Source: Candidatus Kapaibacterium sp.
GTDB lineage: Bacteria; Bacteroidota; Ignavibacteria; Kapaibacteriales; HRBIN21
Direction of reading: 5' to 3'
Assembly (NCBI GenBank): GCA_938084565.1
Contig: CALKEU010000009.1
Coordinates: 1 to 64,000 of the forward strand
DNA length: 64,000 nt
The notes under the pieces are model-generated. The model had not been told where the DNA came from and ran no database searches. It saw nothing but the letters and a program-made list of their open reading frames with translations. Shown here piece after piece: positions 53,433-63,267 of the stretch. The translations under genes were made by a program, and so were the position numbers. Within the stretch, counting starts at the first letter, position 1, and every line of letters starts with the position of its first letter.

Positions 53433-55497
53433 TCCGCTCAACGCTCGGCACAACGGCCCCCATGAGGCGGCGATTGTACGGAACCGGGCAGTCGGGGGTG
53501 GCCAGGCGCTCCACCGGAGCATCTAACCACATGAAAGCCTCGGTGGCAATGACAGCCGCAATCTCGGCGCCAAAGCCACAGGTCCAAGTATCCTCGTGCA
53601 CGACCAGACAGCGCCCCGTCTTCCGCACAGCAGCCAATACCGTTTCCACATCCCACGGCACAATTGTGCGCAGATCGATGAGCTCAACATCAGCCCCTAC
53701 TCGGTCGATGGCCTCCAGTACACGGTAGAGCATCGCCCCCCAGGTAACAACCGTCGCTTGGGTCCCTGTTCGCACCACCGCTGCACGCCCGAAAGGGAGC
53801 ACGAATTCATCTCCAGGATATGGGCGGCGCGCCTGCGGTGTATCGTAGAGGGCCCGGTGCTCGAGAAAGATCGTCGGATCATTGCCCCGGAGGGCGGCCC
53901 GTAGGAGTCCGACAGCATCCTCGGCATTGGAAGGAAAGGCAATACGCCAGCCGGGAGCATGCGCAAAGACTGCCTCTCCGCAGACACTGTGCCACGGATC
54001 GCCCGTCACTTTGCTGAAGCCCACTGGAATACGCACAATGACGGGGGCGGCGAATCGACCATTTGTGCGCCACCGAATGGTACCACAATCGTTGAGCTGC
54101 TCGGTTGCCGGATCGGCATACTTGCGGAACTGTATCTCCGGCACCGGAACAAGCCCTGCAAGCGCCATTCCAACCGCCCGTCCGATGATCCCCTCCTCGG
54201 ACAGGGAGGTATCGAAGACACGCTCAGGCCCGAACTTCCGCTGCAGATCGACCGTAGCCCCGTGCACACCCCCTTTGACGCCGACGTCTTCACCGAAGAC
54301 GAGCATACGTGGGTTGAGCTCGAGTTCCCGCTCCAGCGTGCGCCGAATAGCTTCCACCATATTGATGCGCGGCCCGCTCGGCTGCGGCACCGAGCTACCC
54401 TCCGGCAGGCGTATACCCTCTGGCAGCATGCCTCCGACCTGCTGCGGTGCCTCGGGGACGGAGAAGAGAAAGTGCATGACGCTGGCTGGGTCAGGTTCTG
54501 GCTGGGCCAGAGCCGCCTGCAGTGCTGCTGCAGCCTCCTGCCGGATGTGCTGCTCCAACTGCTCCCACTGCTGCGCATTCATGAGGCGACGCCGGAGCAG
54601 AAAGCGCCGGAGCCTCCGGACGGGATCCCGCTCCTGCTCACGCGCCCGTTCCTCGTCCGTCTTGTACGCTTGATTGTCCGCGCTGGAATGCCCACACAGC
54701 CGCGGCACCAGGACTTCAACGAGCGCCGGCCCCTCAGCAGAGCGAACGTAGGAGAGGGCCTCCGTCAGTGCCTCATACACGGCTCCCGGATCGGTACCCT
54801 CGAGCTCCCAGATGCGGAGCCCCTGCCATGCACGTAGGTTCGGGGCAATCCGCCCACCGGGTACCTGCCGGTGCGCTGAGACAGAGATGGCGTAGCCGTT
54901 GTTCTCGATAAAGAAGAGCATCGGCAGCCGGAGTGTCGTCGCCATAGTCAGAGCTGACCAGAATCCATTCGTCGCCAGAGAACCATCCCCTCCCAGAGCG
55001 ACGGCGATGGCTCCCTCCCATTCACTCTCCCTCAGCACCCGCTGCCGGTAGAGAATAGCCTGAGCCCACCCGGCCGCCGGTGTATACTGCGCTCCAACAT
55101 CTCCGCTGGCCGGCAGAACAGTCACCCCACGCCGTGGCGGAAGGTTAAAGACGACCCCGATGTCACGCCCCCCGTTTGGACTCCCTACCCGCCCTAAGGG
55201 ACCAGCCAAGGCTTCCTCAGGGGTCAAGCCGACGGCCAACATGAAGGGGCGCGAACGGTAGTACACCGTTGCCCCATCGTGTGGATGGCGCAGCTGCAGC
55301 CCCAGCAGTACCTGCGCCACCTCATGTCCCTTGGCCGAGAATTGATACGTAATGGCCCCACGCGGCAGAAGTTCCTGCTCCTCGAGCTCATCGAGCTGAC
55401 GCGAGAGCAAGACCCAATGCGCTACCTCATGCCAGAATGCCCGCTCGACTCGGTATGTAGTGCGAGAAACCGCCAACCGACTGCCTGGTGTGCCCAT
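53398..55497 (-). CDS. 2-oxo acid dehydrogenase E1, alpha and beta fused
   Basis: 699 residues. The N-terminal half (about 1-330) is the alpha subunit with the TPP motif GDGSLATNGFWSALTMATTLRLPMLFFIENNGYAI. The C-terminal half (about 378-699) is the transketolase-like beta subunit (NMVEAIRRTLERELELNPRMLVFGEDVGVKGGVHGATVDLQRKFG). The two are usually separate genes, and the fused form occurs in Bacteroidota and a few other lineages. It decarboxylates pyruvate or a branched-chain 2-oxo acid, and the substrate is not distinguishable here. No E2 or E3 genes lie in the window. It follows ade by 21 bases. Confidence 0.87.
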   Translation of the reverse strand: MGTPGSRLAVSRTTYRVERAFWHEVAHWVLLSRQLDELEEQELLPRGAITYQFSAKGHEVAQVLLGLQLRHPHDGATVYYRSRPFMLAVGLTPEEALAGPLGRVGSPNGGRDIGVVFNLPPRRGVTVLPASGDVGAQYTPAAGWAQAILYRQRVLRESEWEGAIAVALGGDGSLATNGFWSALTMATTLRLPMLFFIENNGYAISVSAHRQVPGGRIAPNLRAWQGLRIWELEGTDPGAVYEALTEALSYVRSAEGPALVEVLVPRLCGHSSADNQAYKTDEERAREQERDPVRRLRRFLLRRRLMNAQQWEQLEQHIRQEAAAALQAALAQPEPDPASVMHFLFSVPEAPQQVGGMLPEGIRLPEGSSVPQPSGPRINMVEAIRRTLERELELNPRMLVFGEDVGVKGGVHGATVDLQRKFGPERVFDTSLSEEGIIGRAVGMALAGLVPVPEIQFRKYADPATEQLNDCGTIRWRTNGRFAAPVIVRIPVGFSKVTGDPWHSVCGEAVFAHAPGWRIAFPSNAEDAVGLLRAALRGNDPTIFLEHRALYDTPQARRPYPGDEFVLPFGRAAVVRTGTQATVVTWGAMLYRVLEAIDRVGADVELIDLRTIVPWDVETVLAAVRKTGRCLVVHEDTWTCGFGAEIAAVIATEAFMWLDAPVERLATPDCPVPYNRRLMGAVVPSVERITEVLQRLLRF

Positions 55498-55518
55498 ACT
55501 GTACCGCCTCGCCCACGC

Positions 55519-57159
55519 TTAGCCCTCGACACACACGGAGGTAAAGCGAAATGTCCTGCCATCGAAGAGGCCACGGTCGCTCAGCTTAAGCGCTGGAATA
55601 ACCAGCAGCGCCATGAAGGAGAGCGTCATGAAGGGCGCCTGAAGCGGAGAGCCCAGCGCCTTAGCCGCAGCATCAAGCTCTGCATAGCGCCGGGCCACAC
55701 TGTAGCCGTCCTCCGGGCTCATCAGCCCAGCAATGCCAAGCGGCAGCACGCGGACGTGCTCGCCCTCGGCAACGGCTAATCCCCCTGCGTGCTCCATAAC
55801 AGCATTGATAGCACGACAGAGCTCCGAATCACTTGCACCAACGGCAATGACATTGTGGGAGTCATGCGCAACGCTAGAGGCCAGAGCCCCCCGGCGTAGC
55901 CCAAAGCCTCGGATGAAAGCCACGGCCGGTGGGGCCTCAGCATAACGGTTGACCACCACAAGCTTGAGAATGTCATGCGCCGGATCTGCCACAATGACTC
56001 CATTGCGCACTGGAGCCGCACAGTGGAATTCACCCGTCACCAGCTGGCCATCGTAGGCCTCAATGACGCGGAGCGTTGTCCCACAAGCTGCTACCTGCAG
56101 CTCCTCCTCACGAATCGTCCGCTTCCGAAAGCGATTGACACACTCCACCGGCTGGTGGGGCAAGAGGCTTTCGCCCTCTCTGGCTACACACTGGCCACGA
56201 ATGTAAGTGGCCACGACGCGAAAGCTCGCAAGATCCTCTACCACGATGAAATCCGCCGGATCGCCTGGACGCAAACGGCCAAGCGGAAGTCCGTAGTGCT
56301 CTACCGGATGAAGACACGCCGCGCGCAACACCGTCCACAAGTCATATCCCTGGGCTACGGCACGCCGCACCAATACATCGATATGGCCGGCCACGAGCCG
56401 ATCGGGATGGAGATCATCGGTGCAGAACATGCAGCGCTCAGGATACAGCTGCAAAAGGGGATGGAGGGCATCGAAGTTCCGCGCAGCCGACCCTTCGCGA
56501 ATCAAAACCCACATACCCGCTTCCACCTTGTCGAGCGCCTCTTCGAGGGAGAAGCACTCATGATCGGTGGAGATACCTGCGGCAGCGTACTGTCGTGCCT
56601 GTTCGCCACGGAGTCCCGGTGCATGCCCATCGATTGGACGGCCGTAGTGCTGAGCTAATTCGAGCTTGGCTCGCACCTCGGGATCGCCCGCCAGAACGCC
56701 CGGGAAGTTCATCATCTCGCTCAGGTATGGCACCCCTTCTTCGAAGAGCGTGCGGATGTCCTCAACAGTGAGCTCAGCCCCAGCTGTCTCAAAGCGCGTG
56801 GCCGGCACGCACGAGGGGGCTCCAAACCAGAAAAGAAAAGGCACCATCGCCCCCGTCCGGAGCATGTAGCGAACCCCCTCAAGACCGAGCACGTTGGCAA
56901 TCTCGTGGGGGTCAGAGACTGTGGCGACCGTTCCATGCACTACGGCCAGGCGCGCAAATTCCGGCGGCGGGAGCAGCGAGCTTTCCACATGTACATGAGC
57001 ATCGACAAAGCCCGGCAAGAGGTAGACCGAGGGGACTTCGGCGGCACGTCGGGACTCAATGGCTTCTATCCGTCCTTCGTGCACGACTACCTCGGCCGGC
57101 TGCAGGCGCCGCTGCTCTATGGAGGCAACCCACCCGGCGATGCGAAAACTCTCACCCAT
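55519..57159 (-). CDS. ade: Adenine deaminase
   Basis: 546 residues. Amidohydrolase metal ligands are visible in FVDAHVHVESS, DGHAPGLRG, STDHECFS and CTDDLHPD. The C-terminal domain contains DSHNVIAVGASDSELCRAI and LPLGIAGLMS, both typical of adenine deaminase (Ade/AdeC). It converts adenine to hypoxanthine for purine salvage, using Mn/Fe. It is between the E1 gene and a T9SS cargo gene on the same strand. Confidence 0.93.
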   Translation of the reverse strand: MGESFRIAGWVASIEQRRLQPAEVVVHEGRIEAIESRRAAEVPSVYLLPGFVDAHVHVESSLLPPPEFARLAVVHGTVATVSDPHEIANVLGLEGVRYMLRTGAMVPFLFWFGAPSCVPATRFETAGAELTVEDIRTLFEEGVPYLSEMMNFPGVLAGDPEVRAKLELAQHYGRPIDGHAPGLRGEQARQYAAAGISTDHECFSLEEALDKVEAGMWVLIREGSAARNFDALHPLLQLYPERCMFCTDDLHPDRLVAGHIDVLVRRAVAQGYDLWTVLRAACLHPVEHYGLPLGRLRPGDPADFIVVEDLASFRVVATYIRGQCVAREGESLLPHQPVECVNRFRKRTIREEELQVAACGTTLRVIEAYDGQLVTGEFHCAAPVRNGVIVADPAHDILKLVVVNRYAEAPPAVAFIRGFGLRRGALASSVAHDSHNVIAVGASDSELCRAINAVMEHAGGLAVAEGEHVRVLPLGIAGLMSPEDGYSVARRYAELDAAAKALGSPLQAPFMTLSFMALLVIPALKLSDRGLFDGRTFRFTSVCVEG

Positions 57160-57230
57160 AGCACCACAGCTGGGCGCTCAGCTCTGTGTGCCCGAGGTGC
57201 CTTGCCTTGTTTGCGACAGACACGGGCATG

Positions 57231-59213
57231 TCAGCGCACAATCACAACAGGCAGCGTAGTCCGGGCCCCACCGTGATAGAGCTGCAGCATGTATGTCCCA
57301 GCCGCCAGCTCAGGCAATGGCACCACGACCATCTGCTCCCCGGCGCTGAGCTCTACATGCCGCACAAAGAGGCGTTCCCCAGCCAGCGTGGAAAGCTCAA
57401 TTCGCGCCGAACTACCCCCAGGGCTCCGGACCAATAGGCGCAGCTCTCGCTGGACTGGATGCGGCGCAAGTTGGACCCACAGTTCACCCGCCGGCCGCGT
57501 TGCCTCCGGTACTGAGACGACGGTGGAGAAGGTGGCAATCGTGACGTACTGCTTCTCCAACAACTGCCATTGGCTGTTGACCAGGCGCTCTAAAATCGTC
57601 GGGTAGACGAACGTATCGACAGCCGTCTTCACCATCAGCAGAGGGATCTGCTGCAGATCATTGGGCACCACAGGTGGCAGCCACGCTAACTTGTCCCACA
57701 TAGGGGTCTGCGTCACATTGACCGGTTCGGACCATTCTCCATCGGGCAGAAGACGCGTAGCGACGAAGACGTCTGTCGTCACAAACGTATCGGGGGCCAT
57801 GCCATCACCATTGATGTCGACCTGGGCAATGTAGACTACCCCCTCAATCCACTTGGCCAGCAGAGCCCTCCCATCGGCTGTTCGAGACAGTTGGAGCTCA
57901 TTGCCCACCTGCGTCGAAGGCGGGGAGTTCGGATCTGGGACCAGAGCAAAGGAGAGCCACGAACGGTCGCTGATCTTCCGCAGGGTCCAGGTACCGTTGG
58001 CGTAAGTTGCTTCCACCATCTGCGGGATCCGCTGCTCTAGAGGCTTGGCTGTGTCAAAATCGAAGATTTGGAAGGCGAGACTGACGTTGCCATCTCCATA
58101 TGCCGTGAAGGACTTCGGCACAGCGATACTCCCCCCTGCACCGGTCTGAAGCCCGAAGGGCACAGACAGTTGAGTGATCCCCTGGGCGGCTGCATAGGTC
58201 CGAATTGCAGAAGGTTGCAGGAAGAAGGGGCCTTCCCAGGTGTCCCCATCATTACGTGAGCGGAAGAAGCCCACCGTTGGCAAGCCCGGATCATCGGAAT
58301 CCTGGTACCGCCCGAAGACGGCCACGATGAGGTTTCCAGCGTCATCCCGTGCAATCCCAATAGGCACATTGGTGCGAAAGCCCGGCTGTCCAGGATCTCC
58401 AAACAGCGTACTCCTCCACTCGTCTGGGACATAGCCGAAGGGTGCCGCAGCGAAGTCCTGCAATCGCAACCCGATGTAATTCTGTTCTGCCGTCGGGACA
58501 CCGTCCGGAGCAACCAGGGCCCCAAGTGTCAGCGCTATATCGCCCGAGCGAGTTGCCGTAATCCGGGAGTCCGTACCCCAGCTGTAACGCACCGAACTCC
58601 CGCCAATGGTGAGATCGACCCCGTCGTTGAACCAGCTCTGAACATCGCTACTGCCCACATATGTGAAGCCATCCTGAAACCCCGCCCATCGAGTACCATC
58701 CGTCACGGGGCTGGCAAAGACGAGCAGCAAATCCTCCGGCCGACTCGAGTTATTCTGATTGATCACATACACGCTCGGGTACCGCGGATATCGACTCGTC
58801 GGGGGATTGCCGTCGAAGACCAGCACAGGCCCTGACCACGACTGTCCTCGATTAGTCGAATAGCGGTAATAGAGCCGATTCCCATCCCCGGCGGGCGTTG
58901 TTGCACCACCGCGCTTGAGCGTCACCAAGACGTTGCTGGCCGGATCCCACCACAGAGGCTGCTGCTGCCAGGAGTAGTACGAGAATGCGTTGACCAGGGA
59001 GTCGAAGATGAACTCCTGAATTGCTGTCGGCCTCTGTCCACCCTGGAGAAGGAGTGGCAGGGATGGTGCCTGCCACGGACCTGCTTGCGAGCGCCCTACG
59101 TGGGAAGGCTCCCATGGCGTCATCTCCACCGATTGGGCTGGAGCTACCAGCTGCTGAGCAACCGTTGGAGAGAGGCCGAACAACACACCGACAACGACAG
59201 CCACCAACCGCAT
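57231..59213 (-). CDS. Secreted beta-propeller-like protein with T9SS sorting domain
   Basis: 660 residues from ATG 59213, preceded by GTGGAG. A signal peptide (MRLVAVVVGVLFGLSPTVAQ) opens it. The middle contains sialidase/BNR-like stretches (YRYSTNRGQSWSGPVLVFDG and FFRSRNDGDTWEGPFFLQP), which point to a propeller. The last 80 residues are a T9SS type-A sorting domain, with ELRLLVRSPGGSSARIELSTLAGE, then GTYMLQLYHGG and a final VVIVR. No sialidase catalytic set was identified, so binding or an unknown enzymatic role is possible. It follows hbd by 25 bases. Confidence 0.8.
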   Translation of the reverse strand: MRLVAVVVGVLFGLSPTVAQQLVAPAQSVEMTPWEPSHVGRSQAGPWQAPSLPLLLQGGQRPTAIQEFIFDSLVNAFSYYSWQQQPLWWDPASNVLVTLKRGGATTPAGDGNRLYYRYSTNRGQSWSGPVLVFDGNPPTSRYPRYPSVYVINQNNSSRPEDLLLVFASPVTDGTRWAGFQDGFTYVGSSDVQSWFNDGVDLTIGGSSVRYSWGTDSRITATRSGDIALTLGALVAPDGVPTAEQNYIGLRLQDFAAAPFGYVPDEWRSTLFGDPGQPGFRTNVPIGIARDDAGNLIVAVFGRYQDSDDPGLPTVGFFRSRNDGDTWEGPFFLQPSAIRTYAAAQGITQLSVPFGLQTGAGGSIAVPKSFTAYGDGNVSLAFQIFDFDTAKPLEQRIPQMVEATYANGTWTLRKISDRSWLSFALVPDPNSPPSTQVGNELQLSRTADGRALLAKWIEGVVYIAQVDINGDGMAPDTFVTTDVFVATRLLPDGEWSEPVNVTQTPMWDKLAWLPPVVPNDLQQIPLLMVKTAVDTFVYPTILERLVNSQWQLLEKQYVTIATFSTVVSVPEATRPAGELWVQLAPHPVQRELRLLVRSPGGSSARIELSTLAGERLFVRHVELSAGEQMVVVPLPELAAGTYMLQLYHGGARTTLPVVIVR

Positions 59214-59238
59214 TACAGTTACTCCACGTGAGACATCG

Positions 59239-60090
59239 CTACGCTCCATCGTATGAGTAGAAACCGCGGCCTGTCTTACGGCCCAGCAGGCCTGCATCCA
59301 CGTACTGCTGCTGGAGCAGAGACGGGGCAAACCGCGGATCGTGGAAGTGCTGCTCGTAGATCGAGCGCGTTACTTCCAGATTGACATCGACGCCAATGAG
59401 ATCCATCAGCTCAAAGGGTCCCATTGGGAAGCCAGCGCTGCGGAGGAGACGATCGATCTGCTCCACCGTGGCTACCCCTTCGCTGACCATCCGCAAGGCT
59501 TCGTTGTAGTAGTTGCGCGCCACCCGGTTGACAATAAAGCCCGGGATATCCCGCACAACGACCGGCTTCTTGCCCAAGCGTTCCACAAACTCCAACGCTT
59601 GCCACAGAGTCTGCTCGGCCGTCCGAGCACCACGGACGACCTCTACGAGGCGCATGACATGAGCCGGATTGAAGAAGTGTAGACCAATACAGCGCTCCGG
59701 ATGGTGGAGCACCGACGCCAGAGCTGTGATGGAAATCGAGGAGGTGTTCGTTGCAATGATTGTCGTAGGCGAAACGCCGAGCGACTCCAGCGCTCGAAAG
59801 AGTTCTTGCTTGGCGGCACGATTTTCCACGATCGCCTCGATGATGAGATCGCACGGGATGAGCTCGGCCAGAATCGTCACCAATTGTAGCCTCCTGAGCA
59901 GCTCAGCGGCGGACACCGTGAGTTTACCTCTGGCTTCAGCCTTCTGGAGTTGCTCAGCAATGACACTCTCCGCCTGCCGCAGCGCATCGGGGCGTACATC
60001 GTAGAGGAGGACCCGATAGCCCGCCTGTAAGCAGGCAATGGCTATCCCCCGCCCCATCGTTCCAGCCCCACAGATTCCGACGCTGTGCAT
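59239..60090 (-). CDS. hbd: 3-hydroxybutyryl-CoA dehydrogenase
   Basis: 283 residues, the short monofunctional form. The NAD-binding GICGAGTMGRGIAIAC motif, catalytic-region ATNTSSISITALA, HFFNPAHVMRLVEVV and RDIPGFIVNRV are all present. It interconverts acetoacetyl-CoA and 3-hydroxybutyryl-CoA in the cytoplasm, for beta-oxidation-like degradation or reduction. The ATG lies one base after the kbl stop. Confidence 0.92.
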   Translation of the reverse strand: MHSVGICGAGTMGRGIAIACLQAGYRVLLYDVRPDALRQAESVIAEQLQKAEARGKLTVSAAELLRRLQLVTILAELIPCDLIIEAIVENRAAKQELFRALESLGVSPTTIIATNTSSISITALASVLHHPERCIGLHFFNPAHVMRLVEVVRGARTAEQTLWQALEFVERLGKKPVVVRDIPGFIVNRVARNYYNEALRMVSEGVATVEQIDRLLRSAGFPMGPFELMDLIGVDVNLEVTRSIYEQHFHDPRFAPSLLQQQYVDAGLLGRKTGRGFYSYDGA

Positions 60091-60091
60091 G

Positions 60092-61303
60092 TTAATGCTT
60101 CAGCACGCCGAGTTCCCGACCAACCTTGACAAAAGCGGCAATAGCGCGATCGAGATGTTCTTGGGTATGCGCCGCAGAAATCTGCACCCGTATGCGGGCC
60201 TGCCCCCGGGGTACGACGGGGTAAGAAAAGCCCACCACGTAGATCCCCTCTTCCACCATCCGCCTTGCAAATCGATGCGCTAGGACCGCATCGTAGAGCA
60301 AGATCGGAACAATGGGGTGCTCACCCGGTTTGATGTCAAATCCTGCAGCCATCATCTGTTGCCGGAAGTAGTGCGTGTTGCGCTCTAGGCGATCACGCAG
60401 TTCCGTAGTCTCCGAGAGCAAATCGAAGACTGCACATGCAGCTCCGACCACCATCGGCGGCAGCGAGTTGCTGAACAGATACGGGCGCGACCGCTGCCGG
60501 AGGAGCTCAATGATCTCCCGGCGACCCGTTGTAAATCCCCCTATGCCACCTCCTAAGGCCTTCCCCAACGTCCCAGTGATGATGTCCACCCGACCCATGA
60601 CACCGAAGTACTCCGTCACACCACGGCCGGTCTTACCCACAAAGCCCAGTGAATGGCTCTCATCCACCATGACGAGTGCGTGGTAGCGTTCAGCCAGCTC
60701 ACAAATGCGGTCCAGCGGTGCCATATTGCCGTCCATCGAGAAGACGGCATCGGTAGCGATAATCTTGAAGCGGGCCCCATCGGCCTCGGCTTGCTGGAGT
60801 TTCGCTTCTAGATCGGCCATGTCGCAATTCTTGTACCGGTACCGCTTTGCTTTCGTCAGGCGGATACCATCGATGATGGAAGCATGGTTGAGCTCGTCCG
60901 AGATAATGGCGTCCTGCTCAGAGAAGAAGGGCTCGAAGAGGCCACCGTTAGCATCGAAGCAGGCGGCATAGAGCAGCGTATCCTCCGTGCCGCAGAAGGC
61001 AGCTATCTTACGCTCGAGCTGCTTGTGGAGGTCTTGCGTCCCACAGATGAAGCGAACGCTCGACATGCCGAAGCCATGCGTATCCATAGTACGCTTGGCC
61101 GCCTCGATGATGCGCGGATCGGCCGATAGGCCTAGGTAGTTGTTGGCACAGAAATTCAGAAGCTCCCGCTCCTGCCCGTCAATGCGGACGCGGACCACAG
61201 GGCCCTGCGGGCTTAGAATCTCCAACTCCTCCTTGTAGAGACCTGCCTCACGGAGAGAGGCCAACTCCTGGCGCAGGTAGTCGCGGAAAGCCGTATCGTA
61301 CAT
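60092..61303 (-). CDS. kbl: 2-amino-3-ketobutyrate CoA ligase (glycine C-acetyltransferase)
   Basis: 403 residues, typical length. It is an alpha-oxoamine synthase with FCANNYLGLSADPRIIEAAK, DELNHASIIDGIRL, DAVFSMDGNMAPL, VDESHSLGFVGKTGRG and the PLP-lysine segment TGTLGKALGGGIGG. It splits 2-amino-3-ketobutyrate to glycine and acetyl-CoA in threonine catabolism. A threonine dehydrogenase gene is not in the window. A full TAAATTTG element lies upstream. Confidence 0.93.
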   Translation of the reverse strand: MYDTAFRDYLRQELASLREAGLYKEELEILSPQGPVVRVRIDGQERELLNFCANNYLGLSADPRIIEAAKRTMDTHGFGMSSVRFICGTQDLHKQLERKIAAFCGTEDTLLYAACFDANGGLFEPFFSEQDAIISDELNHASIIDGIRLTKAKRYRYKNCDMADLEAKLQQAEADGARFKIIATDAVFSMDGNMAPLDRICELAERYHALVMVDESHSLGFVGKTGRGVTEYFGVMGRVDIITGTLGKALGGGIGGFTTGRREIIELLRQRSRPYLFSNSLPPMVVGAACAVFDLLSETTELRDRLERNTHYFRQQMMAAGFDIKPGEHPIVPILLYDAVLAHRFARRMVEEGIYVVGFSYPVVPRGQARIRVQISAAHTQEHLDRAIAAFVKVGRELGVLKH

Positions 61304-61330
61304 TGCCCTCCTACTTCCCGCTAGGACTCA

Positions 61331-61338
61331 CAAATTTA
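61331..61338 (-). promoter_or_regulatory. TAnnTTTG promoter -7 element (TAAATTTG) of the kbl operon
   Basis: A minus-strand full match 27 bases before the kbl ATG. Because kbl, hbd, the T9SS cargo, ade and E1 genes are closely spaced, it may drive them all. Confidence 0.55.
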
Positions 61339-61346
61339 CACAACTC

Positions 61347-62879
61347 TCACCCAGCCAGTGCTTCACCGGCGGGCCACCGCCGAACCCCCGCCACGTAGAC
61401 AGCAACGACACGCACGGTGCTCAACTCGGCCGGTTCACAGTTTGCTGGATTGCGATCCAGCACGACGATGTCGGCGTCGTAAGCCGGCAGCAGAAGGCCT
61501 CGGCGATCATCCACAGCGGCGGCGTAGTGTGCCCATATCGTATAAGCAGCCAGGGCTTGCTCGATGTCGAGGCGCTCTTCAGGATACCACGGCATGGTCT
61601 CCCCAGGGGGCAAGCGCAGGCAAAAGGCTGCTAGCCCAGCCAGGACATCTGGCGGTTCGATGGGAAAATCCGAACCTGCTGCCAGAGGAATCCCAGCAGA
61701 TAGCAGGCTTTGCCACGGATACGGGATACTGCATCGCATCCCGAGCCGCCGCCGCGCCATAGGAGCGTCATGAATGCAATGCAGGGGCTGAACTGAAGCA
61801 ATGACCCCAGCCTCGGCAAGCACGGGGATATCTGCTGGATGCACAATTTGTACATGCTCAATGCGCCGCCGCTGCTCCGGATCCCCAACTGCACCGAGTC
61901 GATGGAAGAGATGAGCTACCTGGCGGACAGCGGCATCGCCAATGGCATGGATGGCAACGTGCCACCCTGTCTGGAGGGCTTCCCTGACGGCTTGCTCGAG
62001 TGCCTCGGAGGAAAAGAAGAGTATCCCCGCATGCGGCTGGGCATCAGCATATGGCTCCAGAAGGGCAGCACCATACGAGCCCAATGCTCCATCGGCATAG
62101 AACTTTACCCCCCGCAGCTGGAAGAACTCTCCCGTGGTGGGGAGAAGCCCTGCAGTCTTCCACTGGCCAGCCTGAGCGCGGATGTAACTCTGCACACGGA
62201 TAGGCAGCTGCCCTGCTGTGGCCAGCTCATGGAAGAGCGGGACCCACTGCGGGTCAACGTCCATATCGTGCACCTCCGTAATGCCATAGCGCACAAGCTG
62301 CGCTGCAGCGCGCAGGAGAGCCCGTCGCATTTCGACGGGGCTCGGAGGAGGGATGTGACGTAAGAGGAGTTCCGCTGCCGCATCGATGAGAACACCCGTA
62401 GGTTTGCCCGTTGCCGTACGCACAATGAGTCCTCCGGGGGGATCGGGAGTCTCATCATCGATGCCGGCTCGGCGCAGCGCCTCTGAATTGACCCAGAGGG
62501 CATGACCATCGACGCGGCGTAGCACAACGGGAACGTCAGGAAAGATCGCATCGAGCAACGCTGCTTCCGGCCATACGGGTGGGTTCCAGTGCTCGTGATT
62601 CCACCCAGCGCCGAGGAGCCACTCCCCTCGATTCGGTTCCCAATGGCGTAGACGCTCTACGCACTCCTCGGCGCTCTGACAGCCCCGCAGCGAAGGCTGT
62701 TCAAGCTCGAGACCGTAGTGTAGGAGATGACCATGTGCATCGACAAACCCTGGCAGGGCCCAGCAGTTAGGATATCGCTCGCATTGCCCCTCCCGCTCAA
62801 TGACCACCTCCCCTTCCAGCGGACGGACATCCCGAATGCGCCCGCCTGCAACGCGAAGCCACACCTGCTGTAGCCGCAT
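61347..62879 (-). CDS. Amidohydrolase family 3 protein (YtcJ-like)
   Basis: 510 residues from ATG 62879; a GTG at 62888 directly abuts the ferredoxin stop and is an alternative. Metal-ligand motifs are PGFVDAHGHL, HAIGDAAVRQ, IEHVQIVHPAD and a late AGSDFPIEPPD. The fold matches predicted imidazolonepropionase-like/YtcJ-type amidohydrolases of unknown substrate. It is coupled to the ferredoxin gene, but the link is not explained by known pathways. Confidence 0.83.
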   Translation of the reverse strand: MRLQQVWLRVAGGRIRDVRPLEGEVVIEREGQCERYPNCWALPGFVDAHGHLLHYGLELEQPSLRGCQSAEECVERLRHWEPNRGEWLLGAGWNHEHWNPPVWPEAALLDAIFPDVPVVLRRVDGHALWVNSEALRRAGIDDETPDPPGGLIVRTATGKPTGVLIDAAAELLLRHIPPPSPVEMRRALLRAAAQLVRYGITEVHDMDVDPQWVPLFHELATAGQLPIRVQSYIRAQAGQWKTAGLLPTTGEFFQLRGVKFYADGALGSYGAALLEPYADAQPHAGILFFSSEALEQAVREALQTGWHVAIHAIGDAAVRQVAHLFHRLGAVGDPEQRRRIEHVQIVHPADIPVLAEAGVIASVQPLHCIHDAPMARRRLGMRCSIPYPWQSLLSAGIPLAAGSDFPIEPPDVLAGLAAFCLRLPPGETMPWYPEERLDIEQALAAYTIWAHYAAAVDDRRGLLLPAYDADIVVLDRNPANCEPAELSTVRVVAVYVAGVRRWPAGEALAG

Positions 62880-62888
62880 CAAACGCAC

Positions 62889-63236
62889 TCAAACCCGTAC
62901 CCGCCCTGGATCGATCTGGTCCAGATATGCTTTCTTGGCCTCGAGCTGCTCACGCGTCTCCGGTGCTAGCGGATCAGGCAGACAACAGTCAACAGGGCAG
63001 ACTGCCGCACACTGGGGCTCATCGTAGAAGCCCACACACTCGGTGCACTTGTCCGGGACGATGAAGTAGTATTCCGCCGACCAGAAATCCCGCTGGTAGC
63101 CACCGGGGGAGTATGATCCGCGATAGGTCTGACCACCCAGGGTCCATTCCGAGCCAGGCTCGTAGATGGCCGTATTGGGGCATTCGGGCTCGCATGCACC
63201 ACAGTTGATGCAATCGTGCGTGATATAGAGTGCCAT
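62889..63236 (-). CDS. 2[4Fe-4S] ferredoxin, Alvin-type
   Basis: 115 residues from ATG 63236; the ORF start at 63263 would sit directly on the promoter. The first cluster motif is CINCGACEPECP and the second is CTECVGFYDEPQCAAVCP, with the insertion between the second and third Cys characteristic of the Allochromatium/YfhL-type. It carries electrons at low potential in the cytoplasm. A central insert of about 30 residues between the clusters is larger than usual. Confidence 0.88.
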   Translation of the reverse strand: MALYITHDCINCGACEPECPNTAIYEPGSEWTLGGQTYRGSYSPGGYQRDFWSAEYYFIVPDKCTECVGFYDEPQCAAVCPVDCCLPDPLAPETREQLEAKKAYLDQIDPGRVRV

Positions 63237-63267
63237 TGCTCGGGCTGCTTCCTCATTGGACACGGCG

